Shown here: positions 1 to 10,876 of the stretch, piece by piece | How the letters are laid out: each line of letters opens with the position of its first letter | How positions within the stretch are numbered: position 1 is the stretch's first letter | NCBI GenBank assembly: GCA_016719855.1 | Contig: JADJYH010000008.1 | Location: forward strand, 180,001 to 240,146 | DNA length: 60,146 bases | From: Saprospiraceae bacterium | GTDB taxonomy: Bacteria; Bacteroidota; Bacteroidia; Chitinophagales; Saprospiraceae | Reading direction: 5' to 3' | Program-made: the position numbers and the translations under genes | Notes under the pieces: model-generated | What the model was told of the DNA's origin: nothing | Seen by the model: only the letters and a program-made list of their open reading frames with translations | The model's database searches: none

Positions 1-383
<383 letters not shown>

Positions 384-583
384 AGAGACTGACAGAAGGT
401 TTCGGCCCGAGGCCTCCTTCCCCGAGTACTTCCTATTTTTCCTTCCGGTGGCAGTGTAAGCGCTGCAGGGGCATTGCAAAGCGCCGGTGCCCGACAAAAA
501 GTTGAAACGAGCAGCGTGGCGGGACGGCCCCGGGCGGCGAGGCGAGGCGCACGGCACAGGAAGAACCCTGCCATGCCGGCCAA

Positions 584-657
584 AGTCCCGTAGCTCAGTT
601 GGTTAGAGCGCTACACTGATAATGTAGAGGTCGGCAGTTCAAATCTGCCCGGGACTA
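584..657 (+). tRNA. tRNA-Ile (GAT)
   Basis: A full cloverleaf can be drawn. The acceptor stem AGTCCCG (584-590) pairs with CGGGACT (650-656). The anticodon stem CTACA/TGTAG encloses loop CTGATAA with anticodon GAT at 618-620. The T-stem GGCAG/CTGCC encloses TTCAAAT. The discriminator base is A657. CCA is not encoded (CCT follows). It lies in the 16S-23S spacer and is co-transcribed with the rRNAs. Confidence 0.97.
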
Positions 658-668
658 CCTTTAGGGCG

Positions 669-738
669 ATGAGTTATAAGTGGTGAGTGGTTGAGTGTTG
701 TTTGCTCACAGCTCACAACTCAAACCTCATAACTCAAC
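669..738. repeat. word-built inverted repeat between the two spacer tRNAs
   Basis: The gap between tRNA-Ile and tRNA-Ala is almost filled by an imperfect palindrome. The left arm (669-700) is made of GAGTTAT, GTGAGTGG and TTGAGTG words. The right arm (704-738) is made of GCTCACA, CTCACAACTCAA and CTCATAACTCAAC words. The arms are complementary but also internally repetitive. It may only be a spacer hairpin; it shares its construction with other gaps in this window. Confidence 0.6.
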
Positions 739-744
739 AAAGCC

Positions 745-818
745 GGGGGATTAGCTCAGCTGGCTAGAGCACCTGCTTTGCAAGCAGGGGGTCAACGGTT
801 CGAATCCGTTATTCTCCA
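745..818 (+). tRNA. tRNA-Ala (TGC)
   Basis: The cloverleaf is complete: acceptor GGGGGAT pairs with ATTCTCC (two G-U pairs), the anticodon stem CCTGC/GCAGG encloses TTTGCAA with anticodon TGC at 779-781, and the T-arm contains GGTTCGAATCC. The discriminator is A818 and CCA is not encoded. The Ile-Ala order in the 16S-23S spacer is the common one. Confidence 0.97.
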
Positions 819-861
819 CAGGAAAGGCCCAAAGGGAGAGCATCCCGACAAGTCGGAGGGG

Positions 862-888
862 CGGTTCGAATCCGTTATTCTCCACAGG
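862..888 (+). repeat. second copy of the tRNA-Ala T-arm and acceptor 3' half
   Basis: Twenty-seven bases (862-888) repeat 796-822 exactly. The repeat covers most of the T-arm, the 3' acceptor strand, the discriminator base and a few bases beyond. The 5' half of a tRNA is absent, so this is an orphan tRNA tail 66 bases downstream of the real one. It could be an old slippage or duplication event, or a decoy for tRNA 3'-end processing enzymes. Confidence 0.9.
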
Positions 889-1070
889 TGCCGCTAGGAA
901 GGGCAGGGGCGCAAAACAAGACCTGTCAAAGCCGAGCCCAAGGGGCGGCGGCACGGAGCGGTTCGAGCCCGACATTGCCAACCAAGCCCGGCACGGGAAG
1001 CGGCAGTCATAGCAGTACAGTGAGCTCTACGTGTACATGGCAGCGAGCGGACCGACGAACACCGGCAAAA

Positions 1071-1146
1071 AGTTCATTGACACGACGGGAGAGAAAGAAA
1101 GAAATAAGAAGTGCGAGGCGCGGGCAATCGTGGCGCGAAAGCGCCA
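1071..1146 (+). promoter_or_regulatory. boxA-like element and GAAA-loop hairpin in the 23S leader
   Basis: AGTTCATTGACA at 1071-1082 resembles the boxA antitermination element seen ahead of 23S genes. It is followed at 1131-1146 by a hairpin TGGCGC-GAAA-GCGCCA. Nearer the 23S gene, GCGTCAAAG (1166-1174) can pair with CTTTGACGC (4093-4101) beyond its 3' end, forming the precursor processing stem. The rest of 890-1178 is purine-rich spacer with no gene. The boxA call is by similarity only. Confidence 0.4.
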
Positions 1147-1178
1147 AGAGATGCCCAAGCGAAAGGCGTCAAAGATAA

Positions 1179-4067
<2,889 letters not shown>

Positions 4068-4217
4068 GTTTTTTTTTGATTCATCAAAAAAGCTTTGACG
4101 CAAACAGCACGGCATGTCCTGGCACAAATGCTGCCGGCCCGCAAGTGCGCACTTCGAAGTACTTCTTTCTCTGCCCCGTCTGTCGTGATGCCCAAATGGG
4201 GGCATCGCCCAAGATAA

Positions 4218-4329
4218 GTTGGTGGCTTTAGCGAGGGGGATCACCTCTTCCCATTCCGAACAGAGCAGTTAAGCCCCTCTGCGCCGATGGTACTGGCCCT
4301 AAAGGCCGGGAGAGTAGGTCGCTGCCAAC
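4218..4329 (+). rRNA. rrf: 5S ribosomal RNA
   Basis: The gene is about 112 bases. Terminal strands GTTGGTGGC and GCTGCCAAC pair, and the CCATTCCGAACAG core typical of 5S is present near 4251-4263. It is the last gene of the rRNA operon and is followed within 20 bases by a strong terminator. Confidence 0.95.
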
Positions 4330-4345
4330 CCTTTTTTTTCTTCTG

Positions 4346-4385
4346 AAAAGGCCCTGTGATTCATTTCGCAGGGCCTTTTCTGTTT
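4346..4385 (+). terminator. intrinsic terminator of the rRNA operon
   Basis: AAAAGGCCCTG (4346-4356) pairs perfectly with CAGGGCCTTTT (4369-4379), followed by a T-rich tail. A T-run also precedes the stem at 4332-4339. Its position right after 5S fits operon termination. Confidence 0.92.
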
Positions 4386-4565
4386 TATAGCCTTCCTTTT
4401 CGCCTTGCCCTTTCCTTATTTTCCACAAAAAATAGAACTTTAGGAACTTTTTTCAGGATGCAAACTGTTCATGGCTGCACGGCCATGCCTTGTCCAACGG
4501 GCATAAGCCTTGGCTCTCCCCAACCACGGGGAGAATTAACTGAAAACAAGTATGTTATGGTACTA

Positions 4566-5138
4566 ATGGCTAACAAAACCACGCATTTCGAGCACATTTT
4601 TGAGGACGAATTCATGCCTCATTCCGATGCGCTTTACAACTTCGCTTACCACTTGACGGGTAATGAGGACGACGCCAACGACCTGTTCCAGGAGGCACTG
4701 CTGAAGGCTTGGCGCTTCGTTGACAAATACGAGGCGGGCACCAACGCCAAGGCTTGGCTTTTCACCATTGCCAAAAATGCCTTCATCAACGAGTACCGTC
4801 GGAAGGCAAAAGCGCCGAACCGGGTGGAGTTGCAGGACTACGTCATCTATCAGGACAAGCAGGACACGCCGCTCACCAGCGGCATGGAAATGCGGGAGGA
4901 AATGTTCCAGTACCTGATCGGCGACGAGGTCACGTTGGCCATCAACCAACTTCCGGTGGACTTCCGGACGGTCATCCTGTTGAGCGATGTCGAGGACTTC
5001 AAGTACGACGAAATCGCTTCCATCTTGGATATCCCGATTGGAACCGTGCGGTCACGGCTGCACCGTGCCCGGAACTTGTTGAAAGAGAAACTGAAAACGT
5101 ACGCCGAGCAACTTGGTTACGAAGATAAAAGAGGATAA
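4566..5138 (+). CDS. ECF-type sigma-70 factor
   Basis: A 190-residue sigma factor of the extracytoplasmic-function type. Region 2 is at about residues 17-75 (LYNFAYHLTGNEDDANDLFQ, then W-T-I-A-K-N-F-I-N-E-YRR) and region 4 at about 120-180 (LPVDFRTVILLSDVEDFKYD and the helix-turn-helix IPIGTVRSRLHRARNLL). There is no region 1 or 3, as expected. I chose ATG 4566; ATG 4557, three codons upstream, is an equal alternative. An intrinsic terminator follows, and a small candidate regulator lies downstream. It should direct polymerase to a stress or envelope regulon; the signal cannot be read from sequence. Confidence 0.9.
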   Translation: MANKTTHFEHIFEDEFMPHSDALYNFAYHLTGNEDDANDLFQEALLKAWRFVDKYEAGTNAKAWLFTIAKNAFINEYRRKAKAPNRVELQDYVIYQDKQDTPLTSGMEMREEMFQYLIGDEVTLAINQLPVDFRTVILLSDVEDFKYDEIASILDIPIGTVRSRLHRARNLLKEKLKTYAEQLGYEDKRG

Positions 5139-5145
5139 CAACAAT

Positions 5146-5194
5146 AGGCTGGATGGCCAAGAAGGGTTATGCACCTTGGCCGTTCAGCCTTTTT
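5146..5194 (+). terminator. terminator after the sigma factor gene
   Basis: AGGCTGGATGGCCAAG (5146-5161) pairs with CTTGGCCGTTCAGCCT (5175-5190), with two G-U pairs, and runs into TTTTT. It starts 8 bases after the stop codon, so the following small gene probably needs its own promoter. The gap 5195-5409 otherwise shows no recognisable gene. Confidence 0.85.
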
Positions 5195-5409
5195 CAATTA
5201 ACAGCCATTTCAGAACCTGTCCATTAACTGGCATTTTTGCACTGACAACCAATCAATACGAGAAATGATTCGCACAATTTTGAACGATAACTTGCCCGCA
5301 TTTACTTGGCCAACCGATGGCTCTGTGACGGGCGTGAGTGTCGGTCGGGGTTGTGCAAGTTGTTGGTTTTCAGGCAGAACCGTCAAGTGGACTACAAATT
5401 CATTTTGCG

Positions 5410-5664
5410 ATGAAAAACTATCAAAACGGTCAGGATTTTGTCACCCGTCTCAACCTTCTCCTCGATAACGAACTCACACCCGACGCAGAACGTGAAATGC
5501 TCGAAGAAATAAAAAGCAACCCAGAATATCGTGAAATGTTAGCCAAAGAGCAAAGCTTCCGGGAGTTTGTACGCAGTCGCATCCATCGCAAAACTGTTTC
5601 GCCTTCCCTTATCCTTTCCATCAAGGAGAAAATCCACTCCACTTCCAACGGTCGAAGTATTTGA
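5410..5664 (+). CDS. small putative anti-sigma protein
   Basis: An 84-residue protein beginning MKNYQNGQDFVTRLNLLLDN. It is soluble, highly charged and predicted helical, with no cysteines or membrane segment. The N-terminal pattern (LNLLLDNELTPDAEREMLEE) resembles the short soluble anti-sigma domains encoded beside ECF sigma genes, where a helical domain packs on the sigma factor. The role is inferred from position, 270 bases after the sigma gene, and from general appearance; no zinc-binding H-C-C motif is present. TTTTG lies just before the ATG, so the transcript leader may be very short. Confidence 0.6.
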   Translation: MKNYQNGQDFVTRLNLLLDNELTPDAEREMLEEIKSNPEYREMLAKEQSFREFVRSRIHRKTVSPSLILSIKEKIHSTSNGRSI

Positions 5665-5681
5665 CCCGAATTCAGGGGTTC

Positions 5682-6554
5682 TCAGTAGCCTTTTCCAGCC
5701 ACATCATTTCGGAAAGTCTCCACACACTTGCGGTCTTGCAAGGTGACGTACACCGTTTTGCCGTCCTTGCCACCAAAGGCGAGGTTGCTCGTTTTTTTGC
5801 CCTTGAGCGACACCTCACGGAGCAACTTCCCATTGGGTGAAAGCACGGCGACAACGCCTTTGCCGTAACGGGTCACGTACAGGTTGCCCACCTTGTCGCA
5901 CTTCATTCCGTCCATGCCGTGGTCATCGAATTTGTGAAACAACCGTTTGTTGCTCAATTCGCCCGTGAGCGACACATCGAATGCCCAGATATTCAATTGA
6001 CCTGATTCGTTCACATACAGCGTCCGCTCGTCGGGGCTTAGTTCGATACCGTTGGTGGTGCCCATGTTACCTGCGGCAATGCTTGCCTTGCCATCGGGCA
6101 TGATGCGCCAGACCTGGCCTGTGCCGTCCTTCCATTTTGGGTCGCTGGTAAAGACGACATCGCCTTTTGTGATGCAAAGGTCGTTGGGCTGGTTGAAGCG
6201 GTCGTCATGGCAGAAGACCGTGACCTTTTTTGTTGAATGGTTGATTTTCAGCACGTTATGCCCAGTGAAGTCGGCCAACAGCATGTCGCCTTTGCTATCA
6301 AAACGGATGGCGTTGGCGGTGCTGCCTGTGGGTAGTTCCACGAAAACGGAGGCCTTTCCATCGGGCGTGACGATGCCCACCGTCCCGTCCCGTTGGTAGT
6401 TAACGACGTAGAGGTTGCCAGCTTTGTCCACGTTTGGGCCTTCACAGTTTTCGCTGAAGGAACCTTCTGGAGTGAGGTCGGAGGCTGTAAAGCGCTTAGT
6501 GCCAGTGCAGGCGGCGAGGGTGACGAAGAATAGGGTGGTAATGATATTTTTCAT
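5682..6554 (-). CDS. SMP-30/gluconolactonase-like lipoprotein
   Basis: A 290-residue beta-propeller protein of the SMP-30/gluconolactonase/LRE family. The start (MKNIITTLFFVTLAACTGTK) is a lipoprotein signal with lipobox LAAC, so it is probably anchored in the envelope. Family metal-site positions are visible: E in the NCEGP motif, N in QPNDL, N in TTNGIELSPD and D in HGMDGMKCD. Blade repeats of the D-x-x-G-N-L-Y-V type recur. The substrate is unknown; members hydrolyse lactones or act as sugar or phenol-ester hydrolases. It is convergent with the preceding small gene (17-base gap), with no clear operon partner. Confidence 0.85.
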   Translation of the reverse strand: MKNIITTLFFVTLAACTGTKRFTASDLTPEGSFSENCEGPNVDKAGNLYVVNYQRDGTVGIVTPDGKASVFVELPTGSTANAIRFDSKGDMLLADFTGHNVLKINHSTKKVTVFCHDDRFNQPNDLCITKGDVVFTSDPKWKDGTGQVWRIMPDGKASIAAGNMGTTNGIELSPDERTLYVNESGQLNIWAFDVSLTGELSNKRLFHKFDDHGMDGMKCDKVGNLYVTRYGKGVVAVLSPNGKLLREVSLKGKKTSNLAFGGKDGKTVYVTLQDRKCVETFRNDVAGKGY

Positions 6555-6703
6555 GGTAAAAGTTTGAGCAAAAGAAATGAAAAAAAGTGGGCAGCCATGT
6601 ACCAATTGACAGATCACTGCCGAATACCGTCTTTCATCCAAAACCAATCCCCCACTCCATTGTTACCCCTCGGCATTTCGCCCGTTTTTAAAAATCTTTG
6701 CCG

Positions 6704-7765
6704 ATGTTTGCAACAATGGACCATCTTGAAATAAAGCCCAAGCCACAAGACGACGACCCGACCGCCGCCGCCCGCAAGCGTGACCATATCGAAATGGCCT
6801 TCCGCTCGCAGGTGCAGCACGGAGAGGTGGACGGGCGGTTCTACTACGAGCCGTTGCTGTCGGCGCACCCGCAGCCGGGCGGCCTGCCGCCGTTTTCCTT
6901 TTTGGGGAAAACGCTGCGCTCGCCGCTCTGGGTCAGCAGCATGACCGGCGGCACGGACTGGGCGCACACCATCAACCACAACCTCGCACGGGCCTGCGCC
7001 GAATTCGGCATGGGCATGGGCCTCGGCTCCTGCCGCTCACTGCTCTTCTCCGACGATACGCTGGAGGACTTCGCCGTGCGTCACCTCATCGGCGACGACC
7101 TGCCGCTGTATGCCAACCTCGGCATCGCCCAATTGGAACAACTCATTGACAATCAAGAGCTATGGCGGGTAACGGCCTTGCTCGACAAGTTGCAGGCTGA
7201 CGGCCTCATCATCCACGTGAACCCGCTCCAAGAATGGCTGCAACCCGAAGGCGACCGCTTCCAGCGGCCTCCGCTCGATACGATTACGACCATTTTGGAA
7301 CAAATGCCCGAATTGAAAATCATCGTGAAGGAAGTCGGGCAGGGCATGGGCTACGAGAGCCTGCGAGCGCTGTACCAGTTGCCACTGCAAGCCGTAGATT
7401 TTGCCGCCAGCGGTGGCACCAATTTCGCCAAACTCGAATTGTTGCGCAGCGATGAAGCCAGCCAAGAAACTTTTCAGCAACTGGCGCAGGTCGGCCACAC
7501 GGCGGAGCAGATGGTACACTTCACCAATCAAATCAAAGCGGAACTGGGCGAAAAAATGCTTTGCCAGCAGGTCATCATTTCCGGCGGCATCGGCAGCTTT
7601 CTCGATGGGTATTACCTGACGAACAAGCTACATTTGCCCAGCGTCTATGGCCAGGCTTCTGGCTTTTTGAAGCACGCACGGGGAGAGTACGACGAGCTAC
7701 GGGACTATGTGGCGGCTCAGGTGCGGGGGCTGGAAGTGGCTAAGGCGTTTTTAAGGGTGCGATAA
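6704..7765 (+). CDS. fni: isopentenyl-diphosphate delta-isomerase, type 2
   Basis: The FMN- and NADPH-dependent type 2 isomerase, which interconverts isopentenyl and dimethylallyl diphosphate. Signature segments in order are RKRDHIEMAF near the N-terminus, GSCRSLL, the HVNPLQE active-site motif near residue 165, IVKEVGQGMG, the FMN phosphate region DFAASGGTNFAKLE, and ISGGIGSFLDGYYL. Length (about 353) is normal. AATCTTTG, a weak match to the Bacteroidota -7 box, sits three bases before ATG 6704, suggesting a leaderless message; ATG 6716 is the alternative start. mvaA follows after 3 bases, so isomerase and HMG-CoA reductase are co-expressed in the mevalonate route. Confidence 0.93.
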   Translation: MFATMDHLEIKPKPQDDDPTAAARKRDHIEMAFRSQVQHGEVDGRFYYEPLLSAHPQPGGLPPFSFLGKTLRSPLWVSSMTGGTDWAHTINHNLARACAEFGMGMGLGSCRSLLFSDDTLEDFAVRHLIGDDLPLYANLGIAQLEQLIDNQELWRVTALLDKLQADGLIIHVNPLQEWLQPEGDRFQRPPLDTITTILEQMPELKIIVKEVGQGMGYESLRALYQLPLQAVDFAASGGTNFAKLELLRSDEASQETFQQLAQVGHTAEQMVHFTNQIKAELGEKMLCQQVIISGGIGSFLDGYYLTNKLHLPSVYGQASGFLKHARGEYDELRDYVAAQVRGLEVAKAFLRVR

Positions 7766-7768
7766 AAT

Positions 7769-9079
7769 ATGAGCGACAACAAAACCATCTCCGGCTTTTC
7801 AAAACTTTCCAAACCCGACAAGGTGAAATGGGTAGCGGAGCATTTTTTTCAAAACCCAGCGCAAGCCACGCAGGAACTCATGCGCTGGTGGAACGCCGAC
7901 GAGGAACAGCAGCGCCTGCTAGACGGCTTCAGCGAGAACACCCTCAGCAACTTCCCCATGCCCTTCGGCGTGGCCCCCAATTTTTTGATAAACGGCAAGG
8001 TGTACGCCGTGCCGATGGTCATCGAGGAAAGCTCGGTGGTGGCCGCCGCCAGCAGTGCCGCCAAATACTGGCTCGACCGGGGCGGCTTTCATGCTAAAGT
8101 GTTGGGAACCAAGAAGTTGGGACAAGTCCACTTCTCGTGGAGTGGCGACGTGCGAAAGCTGGAAAGTGTTTTTGAAGACCTCAAGACCGAACTCCGGCAG
8201 GACGCTGCGCCCATCACTGTCAACATGGAACGGCGGGGTGGCGGGGTCACCGATATCGCACTCGTCAGCATCACAGGCCAAGAACCCGACTACTACCAAC
8301 TGAAAGTCTCTTTCGAGACCTGCGACAGCATGGGCGCCAACTTCATCAACTCGGTGCTGGAGTGCTTCGCAAAAACGCTCGACAGGTTCATTTCGACCCA
8401 TCCCATTTTTGACGAAGGCGACGAGCGGGACGTAGCCATCATCATGTCCATCCTCAGCAATTACACGCCCGAATGCCTCGTGCGGGCCTGGGTGGAATGC
8501 CCCGTGGAAAAACTCGGCCCTTTTGACAATGGCCTCGAAGCAGCGACGCTCGCCGAGAAATTTCGCAAGGCCGTTCGCATCGCCTATCTCGACCCGCACC
8601 GGGCCACCACGCACAACAAGGGCATCTTCAACGGTGTGGACGCCGTGGTGCTGGCCACCGCCAACGACTTCCGGGCCGTGGAAGCGGGCTGCCACACTTT
8701 CGCTGCCCGTGATGGGCAGTATCGCAGCCTCAGTCACTGTACCATCGAGGACGGAATCTTCCGCTTTTGGCTCGACCTGCCGCTGGCGCTCGGTACGGTG
8801 GGCGGCCTCACCAAGCTGCACCCCATCGCCAAGCTTTCGCTGGAAATGCTCGGCAACCCTTCGGCGGAGGAACTGATGATGATAATCGCCAGTACAGGTT
8901 TGGCGCAAAATTTCGCTGCCGTGCGCTCGCTCGTGACCACGGGCATACAGTCTGGGCACATGAAAATGCACTTGGCGAATATCCTGAACCACCTTGGTGC
9001 AAACGCTGACGAGGCATCGGAAGCGATGAAATATTTTGAGGGAAAGACGGTGTCGTTTACCGCGGTCGGGAGTATTTGA
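7769..9079 (+). CDS. mvaA: hydroxymethylglutaryl-CoA reductase (class II type)
   Basis: A 436-residue HMG-CoA reductase. Recognisable blocks are ENTLSNFPMPFGVAPNFLIN near residue 55, the catalytic Glu block VIEESSVVAAAS near 90, the cofactor block CDSMGANFIN near 186, THNKGIFNGVDAVVLATAND with the catalytic Lys, and ALGTVGGLTKLHP near 345. The class II-like N-terminus lacks a membrane anchor, so it is cytosolic. It makes mevalonate from HMG-CoA (or runs in reverse in degraders); with fni 3 bases upstream and mvaD elsewhere in the window, a biosynthetic role is far more likely. Confidence 0.93.
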   Translation: MSDNKTISGFSKLSKPDKVKWVAEHFFQNPAQATQELMRWWNADEEQQRLLDGFSENTLSNFPMPFGVAPNFLINGKVYAVPMVIEESSVVAAASSAAKYWLDRGGFHAKVLGTKKLGQVHFSWSGDVRKLESVFEDLKTELRQDAAPITVNMERRGGGVTDIALVSITGQEPDYYQLKVSFETCDSMGANFINSVLECFAKTLDRFISTHPIFDEGDERDVAIIMSILSNYTPECLVRAWVECPVEKLGPFDNGLEAATLAEKFRKAVRIAYLDPHRATTHNKGIFNGVDAVVLATANDFRAVEAGCHTFAARDGQYRSLSHCTIEDGIFRFWLDLPLALGTVGGLTKLHPIAKLSLEMLGNPSAEELMMIIASTGLAQNFAAVRSLVTTGIQSGHMKMHLANILNHLGANADEASEAMKYFEGKTVSFTAVGSI

Positions 9080-9109
9080 GGAAGAAGAGGGTTAAAGCTA
9101 GCGGTGTAA

Positions 9110-9148
9110 AAATCCGCGCAAATCTGTCCAATCCGTTTAATCCGTGTT
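9110..9148. repeat. single-arm word repeat AATCCG-type
   Basis: The gap after mvaA carries AATCCGCGCA, AATCTGTCC, AATCCGTTT and AATCCGTGTT in a row, a degenerate 8-10 bp word repeated four times. There is no complementary arm next to it. It resembles one arm of the hairpins found in other gaps. Confidence 0.55.
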
Positions 9149-9218
9149 CCCATCCTCCTCGCGTGTTCATCTCGTTCGCTAAACGTTTTGTAAGCCCTTA
9201 TTCTACCCTCTTTTCTTC

Positions 9219-9251
9219 TTGCGAAAATTCGCAGCATTCCCCCTACCTTTG
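9219..9251 (+). promoter_or_regulatory. Bacteroidota-type promoter of the XRE regulator
   Basis: TTG at 9219-9221 and TACCTTTG at 9244-9251 are spaced by 22 bases, matching the TTG / TAnnTTTG promoter class. The ATG begins 5 bases after the -7 box, so transcription should start at or inside the start codon, giving a leaderless or nearly leaderless message. Confidence 0.7.
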
Positions 9252-9256
9252 CCCCC

Positions 9257-10749
9257 ATGAGCCAGAAATCGCCGAACGAGCGCATCATTTTCGGGTTGAA
9301 AATCAAGCAGTTGCGTCAAGCCCGTGGACATAATTTCGCTGATTTTGCGAAGCAAACCGGCATGTCCATCTCCTACCTGAACGAAATCGAGAAGGGCAAA
9401 AAATTCCCGAAGGACGACAAAATAGCCCTGCTGGCCGGGGCGCTCGGCGTGGAAGTGGCGGAACTCACCTCGCTCGAACTCGGCAAAAACCTCGGCCCCG
9501 TGGCCGACCTCCTCAGCTCCAATTTCCTCAATGAACTCCCGCTCGACCTCTTCGACATCGACCTGGCCAAGGTGGTGGAAATCATTGCCAATGCGCCGCT
9601 GAAGGTCGGGGCCTTCATCAGCACGCTGGTCGAGCTGTCCCGCAACTACGCACTGGCCGAGGAAAATTTCTACTTCGGGGCGCTGCGCTCTTATTTGGAA
9701 CTCAACAACAATTATTTCGAGGAAATAGAACAGGCTGCCGCCGATTTTGCGGAGCGAAACAAACTGCCGACCACGGCCCTCGTGTCGGTGGAGGCCCTCG
9801 CCCGGCTGCTCGAAAAACGCTACGACTATACCATCGTCGAGAACGGCCTGACGCCCTACCCGGAGCTGGCCGACATCCGTTCCGTCTATTTGCCGAAGGC
9901 GAAAAAACTGCTGCTCAACGGCAAGCTGAACGATATGCAAAAGGCGTTTCAGTTTGGTAAAGAGCTGGGATTCAATTATTTAGGCCTAAAAGAACGGGCC
10001 AATACCGCCGCCCTCCTGCGGGTCAATTCCTTTGAGGAAGTGCTCAGCCACTTCAAAGCTGGCTACTTTTCGGCGGCGCTGCTGCTGAACCGGGAGGCGT
10101 TCAACCGGGACATGGAAGCGTTCTTCCAACTGCCCCGCTGGGACGGCGAGTTCATCCTCGGCCTGCTGCGCAAATACCAGGCGTCGCCGGAGATGCTCTT
10201 CCAGCGCATGACCAACGTGCTGCCGCAATTCTTCGGGCTGGAGAAGCTGTTCCTGCTCCGTTTCATCCAAACGCCCGCCACCGGGCAGTTCAAAATGGAC
10301 AAGGAACTGCACCTGAACCGCCGCCACCAGCCGCACGGCAACGCCATCAGCGAGCACTACTGCCGCCGCTGGCTGGCCACCTCGCTGCTCAACGACCTCT
10401 CGCAGATGCAGCAGGGCGGCAAGTACACCGGGGCGCTCGTCGGGGCGCAGCGCAGCCGCTACCACGACACCAAGGACGAGTACCTCTGCTTCACGCTCGC
10501 CCGACCGGCCTACCCCTCGCCCGACCAGAACGTGAGCATCACCGTGGGCATCCTCATTGACGTTTCGCTGCGCAAACGGGTGAAATTCCTCGACGACCCC
10601 GCCATCGCCCGCCGGGAGGTGAACACGACCTGCGAGCGCTGCCCCATCCAAAATTGTTTGGAACGGGCGCCCCGCCGACGGTGGTGGAGGCGAAGGAAAG
10701 AAGGAAACGGGTGCAGAAGGTGTTGCGGGAGTTGGGGGGAGCGGGGTGA
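9257..10749 (+). CDS. XRE-family regulator (ScfR/DUF2083-like), one frameshift
   Basis: A transcription factor of about 497 residues. The N-terminal helix-turn-helix spans residues 12-66 (IKQLRQARGHNFADFAKQTG, SYLNEIEKGKKFP). The long central and C-terminal part resembles the family of XRE proteins that sense short-chain acyl-CoAs and control acyl metabolism, ending in a Cys-rich patch CERCPIQNC. A one-base loss near 10672 (GGGCGCCCCG) shifts the frame; after correction the protein ends with PPTVVEAKERRKRVQKVLRE and a TGA at 10747. Without correction the frame would run falsely into pheT. Such regulators are usually autogenously controlled; the ligand here is unknown. Confidence 0.8.
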
Positions 10750-10848
10750 GAAAACGTTTCTTTTTCCTGAGCGACAAACTGTTTTTGCAAATACTGCAAT
10801 TAGCAGGAGAGTAGGCCAACATTCATGCGGGGGTAAGTATCATATTTC

Positions 10849-10856
10849 TATCTTTG
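10849..10856 (+). promoter_or_regulatory. -7 promoter element of pheT
   Basis: TATCTTTG at 10849-10856 matches TAnnTTTG and lies 20 bases before the pheT ATG. No clean TTG is seen at the expected upstream distance. It implies that pheT is transcribed separately from the regulator upstream. Confidence 0.6.
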
Positions 10857-10876
10857 CGCCCTTCAAATTCAGAAAA

